Shown: piece after piece, positions 42,879 to 53,713 of the stretch
Position numbering within the stretch: position 1 is the stretch's first letter
Layout of the letters: each line of letters begins with the position of its first letter
Source of the DNA: Daedaleopsis sinensis
Taxonomy: Eukaryota > Basidiomycota > Agaricomycetes > Polyporales > Polyporaceae
Length of the DNA: 64,000 bases
Direction of reading: 5' to 3'
Assembly (NCBI GenBank): GCA_033807695.1
Contig: CM066306.1
Span: 1,798,001 to 1,862,000 of the forward strand
Program-made: the position numbers and the translations under genes
The notes under the pieces: generated by a model
What the model was told of the DNA's origin: nothing
What the model saw: only the letters and a program-made list of their open reading frames with translations
The model's database searches: none

Positions 42879-44461
42879 ATGTCTATCCCCGACCAACAAG
42901 CGTATGGTCCGTTCGAAGGACCGGAGAAGCTCCTCGAAATATGGTTCGCGCCGTCCCCCGCGGACTGTGTGGACGCCACCGCAGAGGGTGGCAAGTTTGG
43001 CCTCAGGAAGGTGCCCCGTGCGCTCTGGGAGGAGATGCTTGACATCGTCAAGTGCAAAATCCTCTCTGTCGCAGAAGGCACAGAAATGGACGCGTATCTT
43101 CTCAGGTTAGTATCGTTTGCTGCAGATCTTGGTTCACATGATTCTTGCACTCGTGGCGATGGATGGCGCGCAACTGCCATCGCAAGATTATGCGCTGAGA
43201 CTAGTGTGGGTGTGCCGCACTACGTCCCACACGCCTTGCCATGTCCATCACGTCTGCCCACAGTCGTGTACCCGTCACCCTTCTTCCTGATCACCCTTCT
43301 TCCTGATCCTTTCCGCCTTCCTTTGCGCCACACGAGAATGAACGCTCACTGGTTAACTTCTCGCCCTGCAGTGAATCATCGCTATTCGTTTCGCCACACC
43401 GTCTTATCCTGAAAACATGCGGAACCACACTTAACCTTCTTGGAGTACCCCGCATCCTAGAAATTGCTCGCGAACATGCTGGATTCCCATCAGTCTACAG
43501 ACTATTCTACTCGCGCAAGGCCTTCATGTTTCCGGAGAGGCAGTTGGGTCCTCACAAGGATTGGAGGGCAGAGGTCGAGTTTCTTGATAACCTCTTCCCG
43601 AACGGTTCCGCCTACACCGTAGGCAAAGTCAACGGCGACCATTGGCTACTCTACCTCACCGCTCCGGAAGACGGTCTGTCTTCTAACGGCGGTACTGCTC
43701 CGAGCTCCCCTCATTCGTCCGTCCACCATGTCGACCCTGCTGAACTCGAGACCTCAGCGGAAGAGTCAGCGGATGACGCCGACGATGCCATTGTCTCCGA
43801 CTACACTATCGAAATCCTGATGACAAACCTATCCCCCGAAGGACGTGCACCATTCTTTAGCAAGGCTGCTCCTGACGAGGCAGACGCTACGGCAGGGTCT
43901 GACGCCCTTGCCCTCTCCTCGGAGATCGGTATCTCGAACATCTTCCCCTCACACATCACTACTCTTGACGCCTACTCCTTCTCCCCGTGCGGCTACTCTT
44001 GCAATGCGTTGCTCAAGTGGCGTCCCGACGCCGGACAAAACCCCGCCCGCTCCGGAGAGGGCTACTACACAATTCATGTCACTCCCGAAGAAGGCTGGTC
44101 GTACGCCTCCTTTGAGTGCAATGTGCCACTCCCGACAAAACCCACCGACAAGCCGACAAGTGTCCCCGACTTGAAGACGATGATCCGACGCGTCGTGGAC
44201 ATCTTCCGCCCAGGAAAGCTCACCCTAACCCTTTTCGTGTCGTGCAAGGACAATGACGCTGTCGAAGAAGAGGAAGGGGAGAGTGCCGTGGAGGCCGCGC
44301 AGCGCGCATTCAAGTCCGCGCTGATCCTCCCTTCGCGCCGCGGCGGCCATGACGAGACGAACGGCCTCGTTGGGCTGTACAAGCGCACGGACAAGATCAA
44401 CTACGAGTTTGGCGGCTACGACCTCGCGTTCGCAAGCTTCGAACTCCGTTCGCAATCATAA
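42879..44461 (+). CDS. SPE2: S-adenosylmethionine decarboxylase proenzyme
   Basis: Exons 42879-43105 and 43372-44461 give 438 residues. The enzyme makes decarboxylated AdoMet, the aminopropyl donor for spermidine and spermine. GPFEGPEKLLEIWF is the conserved N-terminal motif. SESSLFVSPHRLILKTCGTT holds the self-cleavage site: cleavage before Ser78 creates the pyruvoyl cofactor, and the adjoining KTCGTT is also conserved. Later segments (GKVNGDHWLLYL, FSPCGYSCNALL, YYTIHVTPEEGWSYASFE) match the AdoMetDC fold. The intron interrupts the Ser76 codon just before the cleavage site and, at 266 nt, is four times the local norm. Residues around 290 carry a Ser/Asp/Glu-rich insertion. A uORF lies in the leader. 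Confidence 0.95.
43269..43300 (+). repeat. 16-bp tandem duplication in the SPE2 intron
   Basis: TCACCCTTCTTCCTGA occurs twice, back to back, in the 266-nt SPE2 intron. Confidence 0.7.
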
Positions 44462-46655
44462 GGCTCTCCGTTCCCGTTTCCGTTCCCCGCCTTCCCGCCG
44501 CTGAATTCATGCCGATCGTCGTCCGTCGCACAGCCTACCTGTGATTGAACATTATCGGGAACGAGAGAAGGGGTCTGTGGCATCTCTCTTTCAGAGGTGC
44601 CTGGGAGAGTGGCAGAAGTAGCTGGCAACAGAGACGCCATTGCACTTGTATGTATAAACCGGGTCAAACTCGGCGTGAACAAGCTCTTCCTTCAAACAGT
44701 GATTGCATGCGCTCGTCATACATGGCGCCACCCAATGTGCGATCACGGTCGGAAGCTGATTCAGGTCACAACCGCGAGCGTCGATGGCTCGTGCTGTCGG
44801 ACGTCTCAAGCTTGTAGGACAAGCGTCCGAAAAGAACGGTACAAAGCCGTAGGGGCTACGTGCATGCTTGGCCGCATGTGCGGCGGCGACCGGACGAAGC
44901 ATGCTGACTTCTCGCATTGTTAACAGAACGCTATATTCTTCGAACAATGGTCACGCCTACCAGGCAGCCTCTTGCAGGGTCGTAATCACGCAGACGGGCG
45001 CGGCCCGCCCCGGCAAAGAAGCTCTCCCGCAACCTCGAGGCAGGAGAAGCTACCAGAGCCATCGATCGAAGCCTTCCGGGTCTGTGCGTTCACGCTAGAA
45101 TCATCGTCACGCCCCAGGCCATAGCACGTTGTGCTGCCGCGACGCGCGTATTGAGGTAAGCATCATCTGCTGCTCCGCCCAGTTATACGAATCTGCGCTC
45201 CTCGGGACTGGGAAGGAGCCTCTTTTCTGAGAGTGGGCTTCCCGGGCTAGCCGGCCTCTCTGCCACCTTGTTTTCTTATTACGAACGTCCAGGCTCGAGC
45301 CTTCAAGTGAAACACTGCCTCCGAATATGGGCCGCTGCCTCATGACGGTCTGGCGGGTGCATCGACCCCCCGCATCTGCGTGCAGAGCTCTAGCCTGCTC
45401 TCCCGGGCCACCGAGCGAGCGGTACACCCGGGAGACATCCTACCACTCTGTCGCGAATGCGAGCGATTACGTACCAGACCGTGCATGGACGTCCGTGGAG
45501 CAGGGGGCGTCGCCGCTTCGCTGATATCAATGTCATAATATGAGCTTCCAGGAAGTGGCCGTAGGGCCCTCGCTGCGGTATTTCTATGCCAGGCGCGGTC
45601 ATGGGCCCTCGGAAATCTGTATGTCGGATATCGGTTGTATACGCATACATGACAGAAGACAGAAAAACGCCCGCATGCTCCCAAGCCAGGCGGGCCCTAT
45701 GCTATTCTGCATCAGGTTCGGCACCCCCGATCTTCGCCGCTCGATGGTGGGCTGCTTGGCAGAGGAGGCGCATTGAGTTCGCGGGAGGCGGTCAGCAGAC
45801 TGGGGTGTCTTGACAGATCAAACATGCTCTGCGTAAGAACCGTCGATAGACGGCATCCCCCCGCACAGTATCTCTCCCGGACTGGGCTAGCCCCCGATTT
45901 CTGATTCTGTCGCAACCGCTGGACAGGTGGCTGATAGATAGATGCCGCAGGGTTCCTAGGGATCGATGACGACGTGCCCTTGCGTCTGTTTGCCGTTCGT
46001 CAGGGGAGTACGAAATGGCCGGTTTACGGCAGGAGGTGTGCAGAGCGGATGCCCAGATGGTGGTGTTCAGCTTTGCACAAAAGCCACGGGAGGAAGCCCA
46101 CGTCCCATGCGATGACCTGAGAACAGCGGAGCCGGTCTCTTTCGGTCTCTCCGTATTGCTTGAGGACACTCACACTCTGGTGGCCGGCAACCTAGATTGC
46201 CCCACGCCGGAATAGAGTCGCGAATCCAGCTCTAATGCGACCTGGTTCTCGTCGGGAAGGGTCATTTAGTACCGGACGAGCCCCACGCGCTGCACTGTGT
46301 CGGGTCCTCGGATAGGATGCGGTCGCTGGCGATGGAAGAGCTGAGGGTTGCCTCGAGGGCCCGGAGTCTGATGTCAATCAGCTCATCGACGCCTTCTTTG
46401 CATCATGAGCGCAGTCACTCAATGTCATAGCTTTCCGGCGCTCCGATCCCTAGGCCAGAGCAGAAACGGTACTTGGATTTCTTGAAACGGCGCACCGGTT
46501 GCCCCTCGTGTGGTATCGACCTGCCTCCCCCCGCGTCCTTCTTGCTCTGCCAGATCACCCGCGCGGGCCCATAAATCTGCGCGGGCGAGGGCCCAGCGCC
46601 GCGGAGCCCACTACGCACAGTCCGTCTGTTTCCTTGTCCCTCTCACGCGCTGGCC
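44462..46655. other. Gene-poor 2.2 kb region
   Basis: Short frames on both strands without motifs, splice logic or homology I recognise. No terminal repeats or transposase. It may contain decayed sequence; the right end carries the PP2C promoter (CATAAAT near 46569). Confidence 0.45.
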
Positions 46656-48287
46656 ATGGCATTGAGGGTCATTAACCTCACCCCGGCCACCAGCTCCGAA
46701 CAGCAGCGCGCTCTCGATGAGGTTAAGGACTTCGCGATCACGGACATGGACCGCGGCGGCCCCGATCGCTGGACCTACCGGATGCTCCAGGAACCTGCAC
46801 TCACCGAGGAGCTCAACACACTCGCGGACCCACAGACATTGGCCTCGGGCGCGGTCGACAGTGTCTCGTTCCAGCCGTGCAGGACCTGGCACTACCGGTC
46901 GCAGGACCGGTATAGGGATGAGGAATGGGCCCTGCCCGGCGGCACATGGACGTACGCCGCGATATTCGACGGTGCGCACGCTCGCGGAGTCCGCCTTCCT
47001 TCCTTCTTATGGCGCGTGTGTGGCTTGTATCTGACGCGGGGGGTGCCTCATTCCAGGTCACATGAATCACGACACAGTGGACCACGTCTCTACGACGTTC
47101 GGGCCCCGCCTGAAGGGCGCACTGGAAGCCGCGTTACGCTTACACCCACCGCCCTCTTCGCTCTCCGCCATCGTGTCCGACCTGCTAAAACAGTCGCTAG
47201 TGCGCACCGACGAAGACGTGATAGCGGCGTTCCTCGACACGTTTCCTACCAGGGACCAGGCCGCGCTCGCACGACTCGCGCCGGGGCGCGTGCGGGAGGT
47301 GCTGAGCGAGCAGAAGGACCGCAAGGACTCCGGCTATCGCAGGACATCGCGGGCGTTCGGCGGGACGACGGCGCTGGTTACGCTCGTCGATCCGGCAAGA
47401 AGGCACCTGTGGGTCGCGAACGTAGGCGACTGCGTCGCGGGTAAGCAGCTGCCGTCCACGTTCCCCCCGCACCCCAGATCTGCCCCCCAGACGGGTCACG
47501 GCTTCGCCTCGGCCGCTCGGGCGGGACGCGCTGACAAACAGAGTTAGTCCTAGGCGAGAAGGATCGATCCGGCAAGTGGCACGGCAGCGTCGTCAACTCT
47601 ATCCACAACGGGGGCAACCCCGGCGAATTGCAGCGCATCCGCGCAGAGCATCCCGCGGAGGCGGACTGCGTGTGGAACAACCGCGTGCTCGGGTTCCTTG
47701 CCCCGACGCGAGGTGCGTCCGCCCCTTCTCCTCCTCCCCGTCCGCGGCTCGGGGTCGCTTTGTGCTCGTTCGAATACCGGGGCTGACGACCCCGCGCCGG
47801 CGTCGGCCGTTTAGCTATAGGGGACGCATGGCTCAAGCTTCCCGCGGTCTATGCGGACCTTGTTTTCAAGAACCTCGACGCGGACTGGCTCTCCGCCGAA
47901 ATAATGGAGCCGCACGTACCGCGGATCCGCACCCCACCGTACTTGTCGACTACGCCCGACGTTTATCACATGGAGCTCGCGCATGCGGCCGCGGGCAGCG
48001 GCTCTAGACAAGGGCAACAGCAGGTGTTGATCCTGTGCTCAGATGGGCTGACCGATCTGTACGACGGGTACTCCTTTCAGGAGATGGCCAACGAGTGGCT
48101 CGAGGTCGTCGGGCGAGAGCTAGACTCCGCGTCGCCTCTCGGTCCGAACAGAGCGAATTTGGCGCTTTCGCTCTTGAGAGAGGCAATAGGCGGCGAGGAT
48201 AGCCAGTTGGTATCGAGGAACCTGACGGTAGAGATGGAAGAAAGGTGGATGGACGACACGACGATAGTTGTACAACGCTTTCCATGA
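46656..48287 (+). CDS. PP2C-family protein phosphatase
   Basis: Exons 46656-46971, 47057-47440, 47542-47712 and 47815-48287 give 447 residues. PP2C metal-dependent Ser/Thr phosphatase motifs appear in order: RSQDRYRDEEWALPGG (the motif-1 region), FDGHMNHDTVDHV (102-115, Mg/Mn-binding Asp105 and Gly106), AFGGTTALVTLVDP, LWVANVGDC, TRAIGDAWLKLP, VLILCSDGLTDLYDG and WMDDTTIVVQ. The insert between the FDGH motif and GGTT is long (about 85 residues), as in mitochondrial pyruvate-dehydrogenase-phosphatase-like members, but no clear presequence is seen. Substrate unknown. The last acceptor was placed at 47813-47814, so that the conserved A-I-G-D is encoded, rather than six bases later. Confidence 0.88.
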
Positions 48288-48614
48288 TCCGTAGCAGGCG
48301 TTCAAGCCGGCTGCTGTTAGATACCCCACGGCTATACCTCTTTGCGTTGTAGACTTTACTTTAGTGACATCCGGACATTGGGTTGGTTCGCTTCGAATGG
48401 ATGTTGATAATCATATATGTCGCGGTTAGAATACACGGATACACGGATTATGCATCATAGAGAGGGTGCCCTAGTCGGTTGAATGACGCTATACAATAAG
48501 CCCTAAAGGATGGAGACAGTGTGCAGCCAGTACGCTACAAGTAACACAACAAACGCATGAGGACGAAACATAGCTGCGGTACACAACAGTGGTCGCGTGC
48601 GCAAACCAGGCCGG
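48288..48614. other. Convergent intergenic region (PP2C / double-zinc protein)
   Basis: 3' flanks. No gene seen. Confidence 0.4.
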
Positions 48615-50231
48615 CTATCGCTTGATGGATGGCGGGCGATATGATGCCGAATCCTCCTCCGAAGCCGCTCGCGGGCCGCCTCCCTTCGCACGTAGCTTGC
48701 ACAGCGGACAGAGGCGGATGAACATCTCGACCATCGGCCAAGTGATTGTCGCCTAGCATGCGCAGAGATATCGTGTAAGCAGGGGATATATGGGGGCGCC
48801 CGGGGAACGCAAGTGCTCACCACCCCTATCCGTCGGGCCTCGAAGAGCATCGTCGCGGACGACCCGTGGTTCCGGTGCGTGAATACGAGGACGTCATAAA
48901 TCTGGTTCTGCACCGGAACGCGCTCGAAGACGGCGGCGGACTGCGCGGGGCTCAGCCCGTTCTCCGCGAGCTTCTTCGCGCCCTCGCTGTTCTCCTCGCC
49001 GTCGGCCTGTAGGATGTAGTTCAGCCGAAGCTTCTCCTCGTCCTCGCGGTTCATGTGATAGAACGCGTCCCGAGGCAGGAGAATGAGGCTCCGCTTGGCC
49101 GATCCCGAGCGCGCATGGTGGCAAGTGGCCCAGAGCTGCAGGCGGCTCGCGAGCGAGGATATTCGGTTCTCTGAGATTGCGCGCGCAACATCGGAGTACG
49201 TCTCGACGGTGAATGTGGCTGTATCTCGTAGTTCGGGCGAGAGACCGGCGAGGAACTTGTTCAGCGAGTCGTCAAAGAGGTGCCGCGAGGGCATCTCGAT
49301 GGCGTTGACCGAGCGGAGACCACGGACCACGACTTCTTGTAACGGCACGAAGGACGGATGCGACCAGGGATCGATATGTGGGGTTGTCACAATCATTCCC
49401 TTCGCAAAGACAGCGCATCAGCATCAGTTATTTTTGTGGCGGGAGGGCTGTCAGGTCTTACCCATGAGAAGGAACCGTCAGGACCAGATTGGTGGAAAGA
49501 CCCATCCGGGTCCTGCTCCATCGGGGCATCTTCGTCGATGGGCGCACCTCCTGGGGGCGGTGGATGTGGAGGTACGTATGGTCTAATCTGAGCTTCTGCA
49601 CGAATCTCACCCTCGTATCCAGGCCCTCCCGAAGGGCCGCCCGGCGACCCTCCTGGCGAGTCCTCATCATGGTCGTTCACCAAAAATGACGCAGTCTTGG
49701 AAGCATACGGCGCCACCGGACGGTTGGCTATCGGACCATGGTCGGAAGGGACTTTGTGCCTCTTCTTAGGAGTGTAGTTGCAATCAGTCTCCTTGTCTTC
49801 TGCGCAGTGGTTGCAGACGGGAAGATTTCGGTCACACTGTGACAAAGTATGTGGGGGATCGTGAGGATGAGTTCAGAAGGAAGCTGACCTTGAGGTTCTT
49901 CAATCGACATCGGTCACACCTCGGAATACCTCGATGCGCTGGAGTGGGTAAAGGAGTATATTTGCACTCCCTTCCAGTGGCCCATAAACAGTGATTGCAG
50001 GTGGGCAGCACCCGGTCACACTGAGCGCAATGAGAAGGCGCAGAACAGACAAAATATGTAACATACCTTGAGGTTATTTAAACGACAGTGGTCACAGCGT
50101 GGCTTTCCTCTCCTCCCTTTCCACTGAGATTGACGAGCCATATATACCTTGGGGTTAGGGATCCTGATGGTGAGCTGCCCATCGTCACCAGAGTCGTTAC
50201 CGGAGTCGCTTCCAGCTGGTGAATCGGCCAT
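48615..50231 (-). CDS. Protein with two tandem Zn2Cys6 clusters
   Basis: Exons 50231-50067, 50020-49889, 49836-49462, 49399-48821 and 48752-48615 give 462 residues. Two complete binuclear zinc clusters sit 44 residues apart: Cys 46/49/56/63/66/74 and 90/93/100/107/110/118, both spaced C2C6C6C2C7C. They read RCDHCRLNNLK|CDRVLP and RCDRCRLKNLK|CDRNLP, where the bar is an intron at the same place and phase in each. Exon 2 (132 nt) is therefore exactly one repeat unit. A Pro/Gly/Asp linker follows. The C-terminal 240 residues form a helical domain (LQLWATCHHARSGSAKRSLI, FTHRNHGSSATMLFEARR), then a hydrophobic strand and CPLC. This is not the usual fungal regulatory domain. Nuclear DNA binding is inferred from the clusters. 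I recall relatives in Agaricomycetes but no characterised member. Confidence 0.85.
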
Positions 50232-51917
50232 GGTGGGTCCGGTGGCACGCTCAAGTTTAGCTGACAGCGGTATGAGAGCGGGGGGAAGAGCGGTAATTAA
50301 CGTCGGCAGAACGCACTCGGTACTTGAGTCTTTGTCCCTTTGACGTTCTCCGAAAAACTCCGCCGTGATTGAGATAAGACGGAGAATGGAACGGGTAACG
50401 GCGACAAATAGTAGCCAAGACAGCAGAGAGTGTCGGGAGTAGACAAAAGCACGGCAGCGAACAGCGGTAACAGGGCAAGCAGAGCGGGAGGGGCAGGGGG
50501 AGGCCAGGCTGTCGTGTGTGCAGATGAGTCTGTACAGACAAGAAACCAAATCGGGTCAAACGAACCTAGTCAGCCTGTGACTGTGACAATATATGTCACA
50601 CCTAGTTCCGCTGGAACTCACGCCATCGCTGCGCCGTGATGAGTGCTTAGGAACGAGAACTGATAGACGCTTTTCTTAGGTGTTCTATTGTTGGTTTCTT
50701 CTCGTTGCAATGAGCGTAGGACCGTGTCCTTGTTCAAACGTTCACTGCTAGCCTTTGAGTGTTCCAGACCACAGAAGATGGCCGTAGAAGCTCTAACGTA
50801 ACTTACTAGATTCTCATGAATGAACTTACCAAAAAGGGGCAAGTTGAGGGTAAGTACTACCCGGTCTATCCTCAGCGTCTTAAAGGGATTTTGACGTGAA
50901 TCATACTTTCACCTCATCCGATGCACAATGGGCAGTCGTAGTTGATGTATGTATCTGCTCCAGTGTGGAGCCGAACAGAATCAAAACCTGCAAGATGTAC
51001 ACGACTCTGACAATCATCGGCGGAAACGAGACGGTGTCCGTTACAAATATCGACTGTACACGTACTTCATTTGCTGATGGAAATTCGTGGACGTTGCATG
51101 GTGGCATGGGCTTATATCCAATTGGCTGCAATACCTCCTTATGTACGTCTCGCTGTCTGCTCGCTGTCGATCGGAGAGACCGGGCAGAAAATCAACCCCA
51201 ACAATCGGGTGCTATAATGCAGCTACAGTAGCTTCAGCGCTATCACTCGCGCGGCTGCAAGCTGACGCTTTCTTCCTGACTTCGTACATGCAGACGTGAC
51301 CTGCAGTCTTGATAGTATAACTCTGACTCAGGAGTTGCACTTACCGGTGGTGGTAGTAATTAACCTTGGGCGAGACTCACGTGGGTCGCCTTTATGGGGA
51401 TATAGCACGAACGTGTCCTCCCCGGCAAGTAGATTATCATGTGGACAGACATGAGAAGTCGACGAACATCGGGTGTAGTACGCTCAGTGCCAATGTGCGA
51501 TGGGCGTCCAGTGAGAGAACAAGCCAATTATGGCGCTGTTTGAAGCCGGATCACTGCGAGAGCGCTCGGGAGAGTGGACATCGTACTTGGGAGCCATCGC
51601 ATGTTCGTCCCTACCGATACCCTTCTTGCCTTGATCCTGCGACCGAGCGCTGTGCATCACATGTGTCTCTGCCTGGAATAGCGACGTTGGCGTAGAGAAT
51701 GCCATGATTGGCGTCGTCTTTCGTTCCAGTCGCCACGGCCCATGTGCTCAGTCGCTTCGAAATGCAATGCTTACAGCTTGAGCTTCCATGAAATGCTTCG
51801 TGCCCGCCTTCCCCTGGACATCTGAACCTGTATAAGTATAACATGCGACGCGGTGGGATGCTACCCCAGCCGACTCCTCCGACTCTCTCAGGTCCCTCTC
51901 GCTCACCTCAGCCCGCA
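50232..51917. other. Divergent intergenic region, 1.7 kb
   Basis: No gene recognised. Holds the promoter of the double-zinc gene on the left and, on the right, a TATA box (TATAAG, 51831-51836), 82 bp before the chosen ATG of the secreted protein. Confidence 0.45.
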
Positions 51918-52913
51918 ATGTTCGCTCAGCTCTCAGCCGTTGCTCTCCTCGGTGCCCTTGCGCTCTCGCCGGCAGCCTACGGAGTAGGTCTGCAGAGACG
52001 TGCTGCCGAGTTCTTCGACCCGGCCGCAGGTGGAGGGACCATGTTCGTCGACACCCTCAACGGTCTCGGGGAGCCGCTCAATGTGAGTACCTATCATGAT
52101 GTATAATTATGTGTACAGTCAGGACTGACATAGAGGGCTATGTAGGTCATCGTCTCTGGCCTCAGCTCGCCAGGTGTTCTGAACAAGGACGGGCTCATCA
52201 ACTTCGCCAAAGCGATCGGGTTGTAAGTTAAACTGCGCCGACGATCATATCCTGCACCGCATGCTCATCATGTCCCTACCCATCAGCTCTGAGGAGTGCC
52301 TTGGCATCCATCTCGGCGACCCCTTCCCCGCCAACCTCGGCGATGGACACGGCCCCGTGAACCAGACGATCGAGCTGCGCCAGGACTACGGCAACTCTGA
52401 AATTGGGACCTGCCTCGAGTCGCTCATCGGCGGGAACCACTTCCGCCTGTACTTCCAGAACGGGCCCTCTGCAGACAGCGGGGCTGCCTTCCTCGCGTGA
52501 GTCTTCTGCCACGATTAGAATACTACATCCTCTGCGACAGGACTGACGGCGCTGCCCGTGTCCCCCCGCACAGTGTCTCCAAAGAGGAGGACGTGGAGAA
52601 GGGCCACACCATCGTCCCTGATGGGTACAATGTCGGCCGCAACGAGCTCGTCGCGGCCGCCGTTGGCACGACGAGTTTCGGCGGCGTCACCTACTCGACC
52701 ACCGCGCGGAACGTCACCGGCCTCATGGCCGCCGGCTCCCAAGGCGTGAACCACGGTATGTCCGTTCTGTCTCCGTCCGTGCACCCGTCCGTGCCCCCCG
52801 TCCACTTCATATCTCTCGCTTCTTGTCACTGACGGGACGCTGACACGGCTGCCGCGTTGACAGACATCGCCGTTGATGGCATCGTCACCCTCCTCACGGT
52901 GACCATTCAGTGA
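51918..52913 (+). CDS. Small secreted protein of unknown family
   Basis: Exons 51918-52082, 52146-52222, 52287-52496, 52574-52755 and 52864-52913 give 227 residues. The signal peptide MFAQLSAVALLGALALSPAA is followed by a possible dibasic Kex2-type site (GLQRR). The mature part has GGTMFVDTLNGLGEPLNVIV, IHLGDPFPANLGDG, ELRQDYGNSEIGTCLESL, GGNHFRLYFQNGP and SKEEDVEKGHTIVPDGYN, with N-glycosylation sites NQT and NVT. I know no named domain. The wording resembles a family of secreted proteins repeated in polypore-type genomes (memory, unchecked). An in-frame ATG at 51843 exists but is only 12 bp from the TATA box, so the later one was chosen. Function unknown. Confidence 0.75.
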
Positions 52914-53713
52914 GCGACAGCCGGATGCACATGCATGGTTCCGTGCAGGCCGTCGAGGCCGTCAGATCCGAAGTTTGCAGCATCGTTCTCGTCATCGCGG
53001 ACAAACGTTGGTGACGACTCATGACTTCACGACTTTCTCTTTTGGTCACTCTCTCGATACATGCGGGCTGCGCGCGTGTATTTATACCTGTATCAATAGC
53101 TCTGGTGGGCCAGTATATATGCTGCAGCATGGCATCGTACTCACATGCGTAACTTCGTTGTGCCCGGGTTGCCCGTGCACGGCTGAAGATAAGCGTTGAG
53201 TAAAGAACGCGGGTACTGGAGGTACGAGGTTCGTACCACTCGGAGCGTGCGCGCAAGTTAGATTTCAAGATTCCACAGGTACATCCGGCGTTACATCAGA
53301 CTCCCAGTTACAGCCCGTTTGTCCACAAGGAAACCGTGTCGAAGCTCTGTCGATCTCGATAACGAAGCTGATGATGTCCATGCGTGTAGAGCGCACGTGG
53401 GTGTGATATGCACACGAGTACTCGTGAGGATAGACAGATGGCCAAAATAGTGGATGGATTGCTTGCTCGAGTGTCCTATGTAGGTATATCAGAACTGTGA
53501 GGCATGCTGCGTATGCATATGTGTGAGGGTCGGAGGTATGTATGTATCGTGGTGTGGTGTTGTACAGTGTGCTACTATGTATCGCGTGAGTCAATCCAAT
53601 CGTGATGGTGCGGTGAGGATAGAGGGAGAGGAAGCCGTAACATATCATACGTTCTTTCAAGAGATCAGAGTCCGACGGGCAGTTCGTCGCCATCCGTGTT
53701 GGCTGAGTGCACT
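52914..53713. other. Convergent intergenic region (secreted protein / DBF4)
   Basis: 800 bp of 3' flank with TG/CA-rich stretches (about 53515-53585). No gene seen. Confidence 0.4.

Noticed and set aside
44462..46655. Possible decayed transposon
   Set aside because: No terminal repeats, target-site duplication, transposase or reverse-transcriptase motif could be found by eye.
51843..51917. Earlier in-frame ATG for the secreted protein
   Set aside because: Only 12 bp after the TATA box, and it would bury the signal peptide behind a polar leader.
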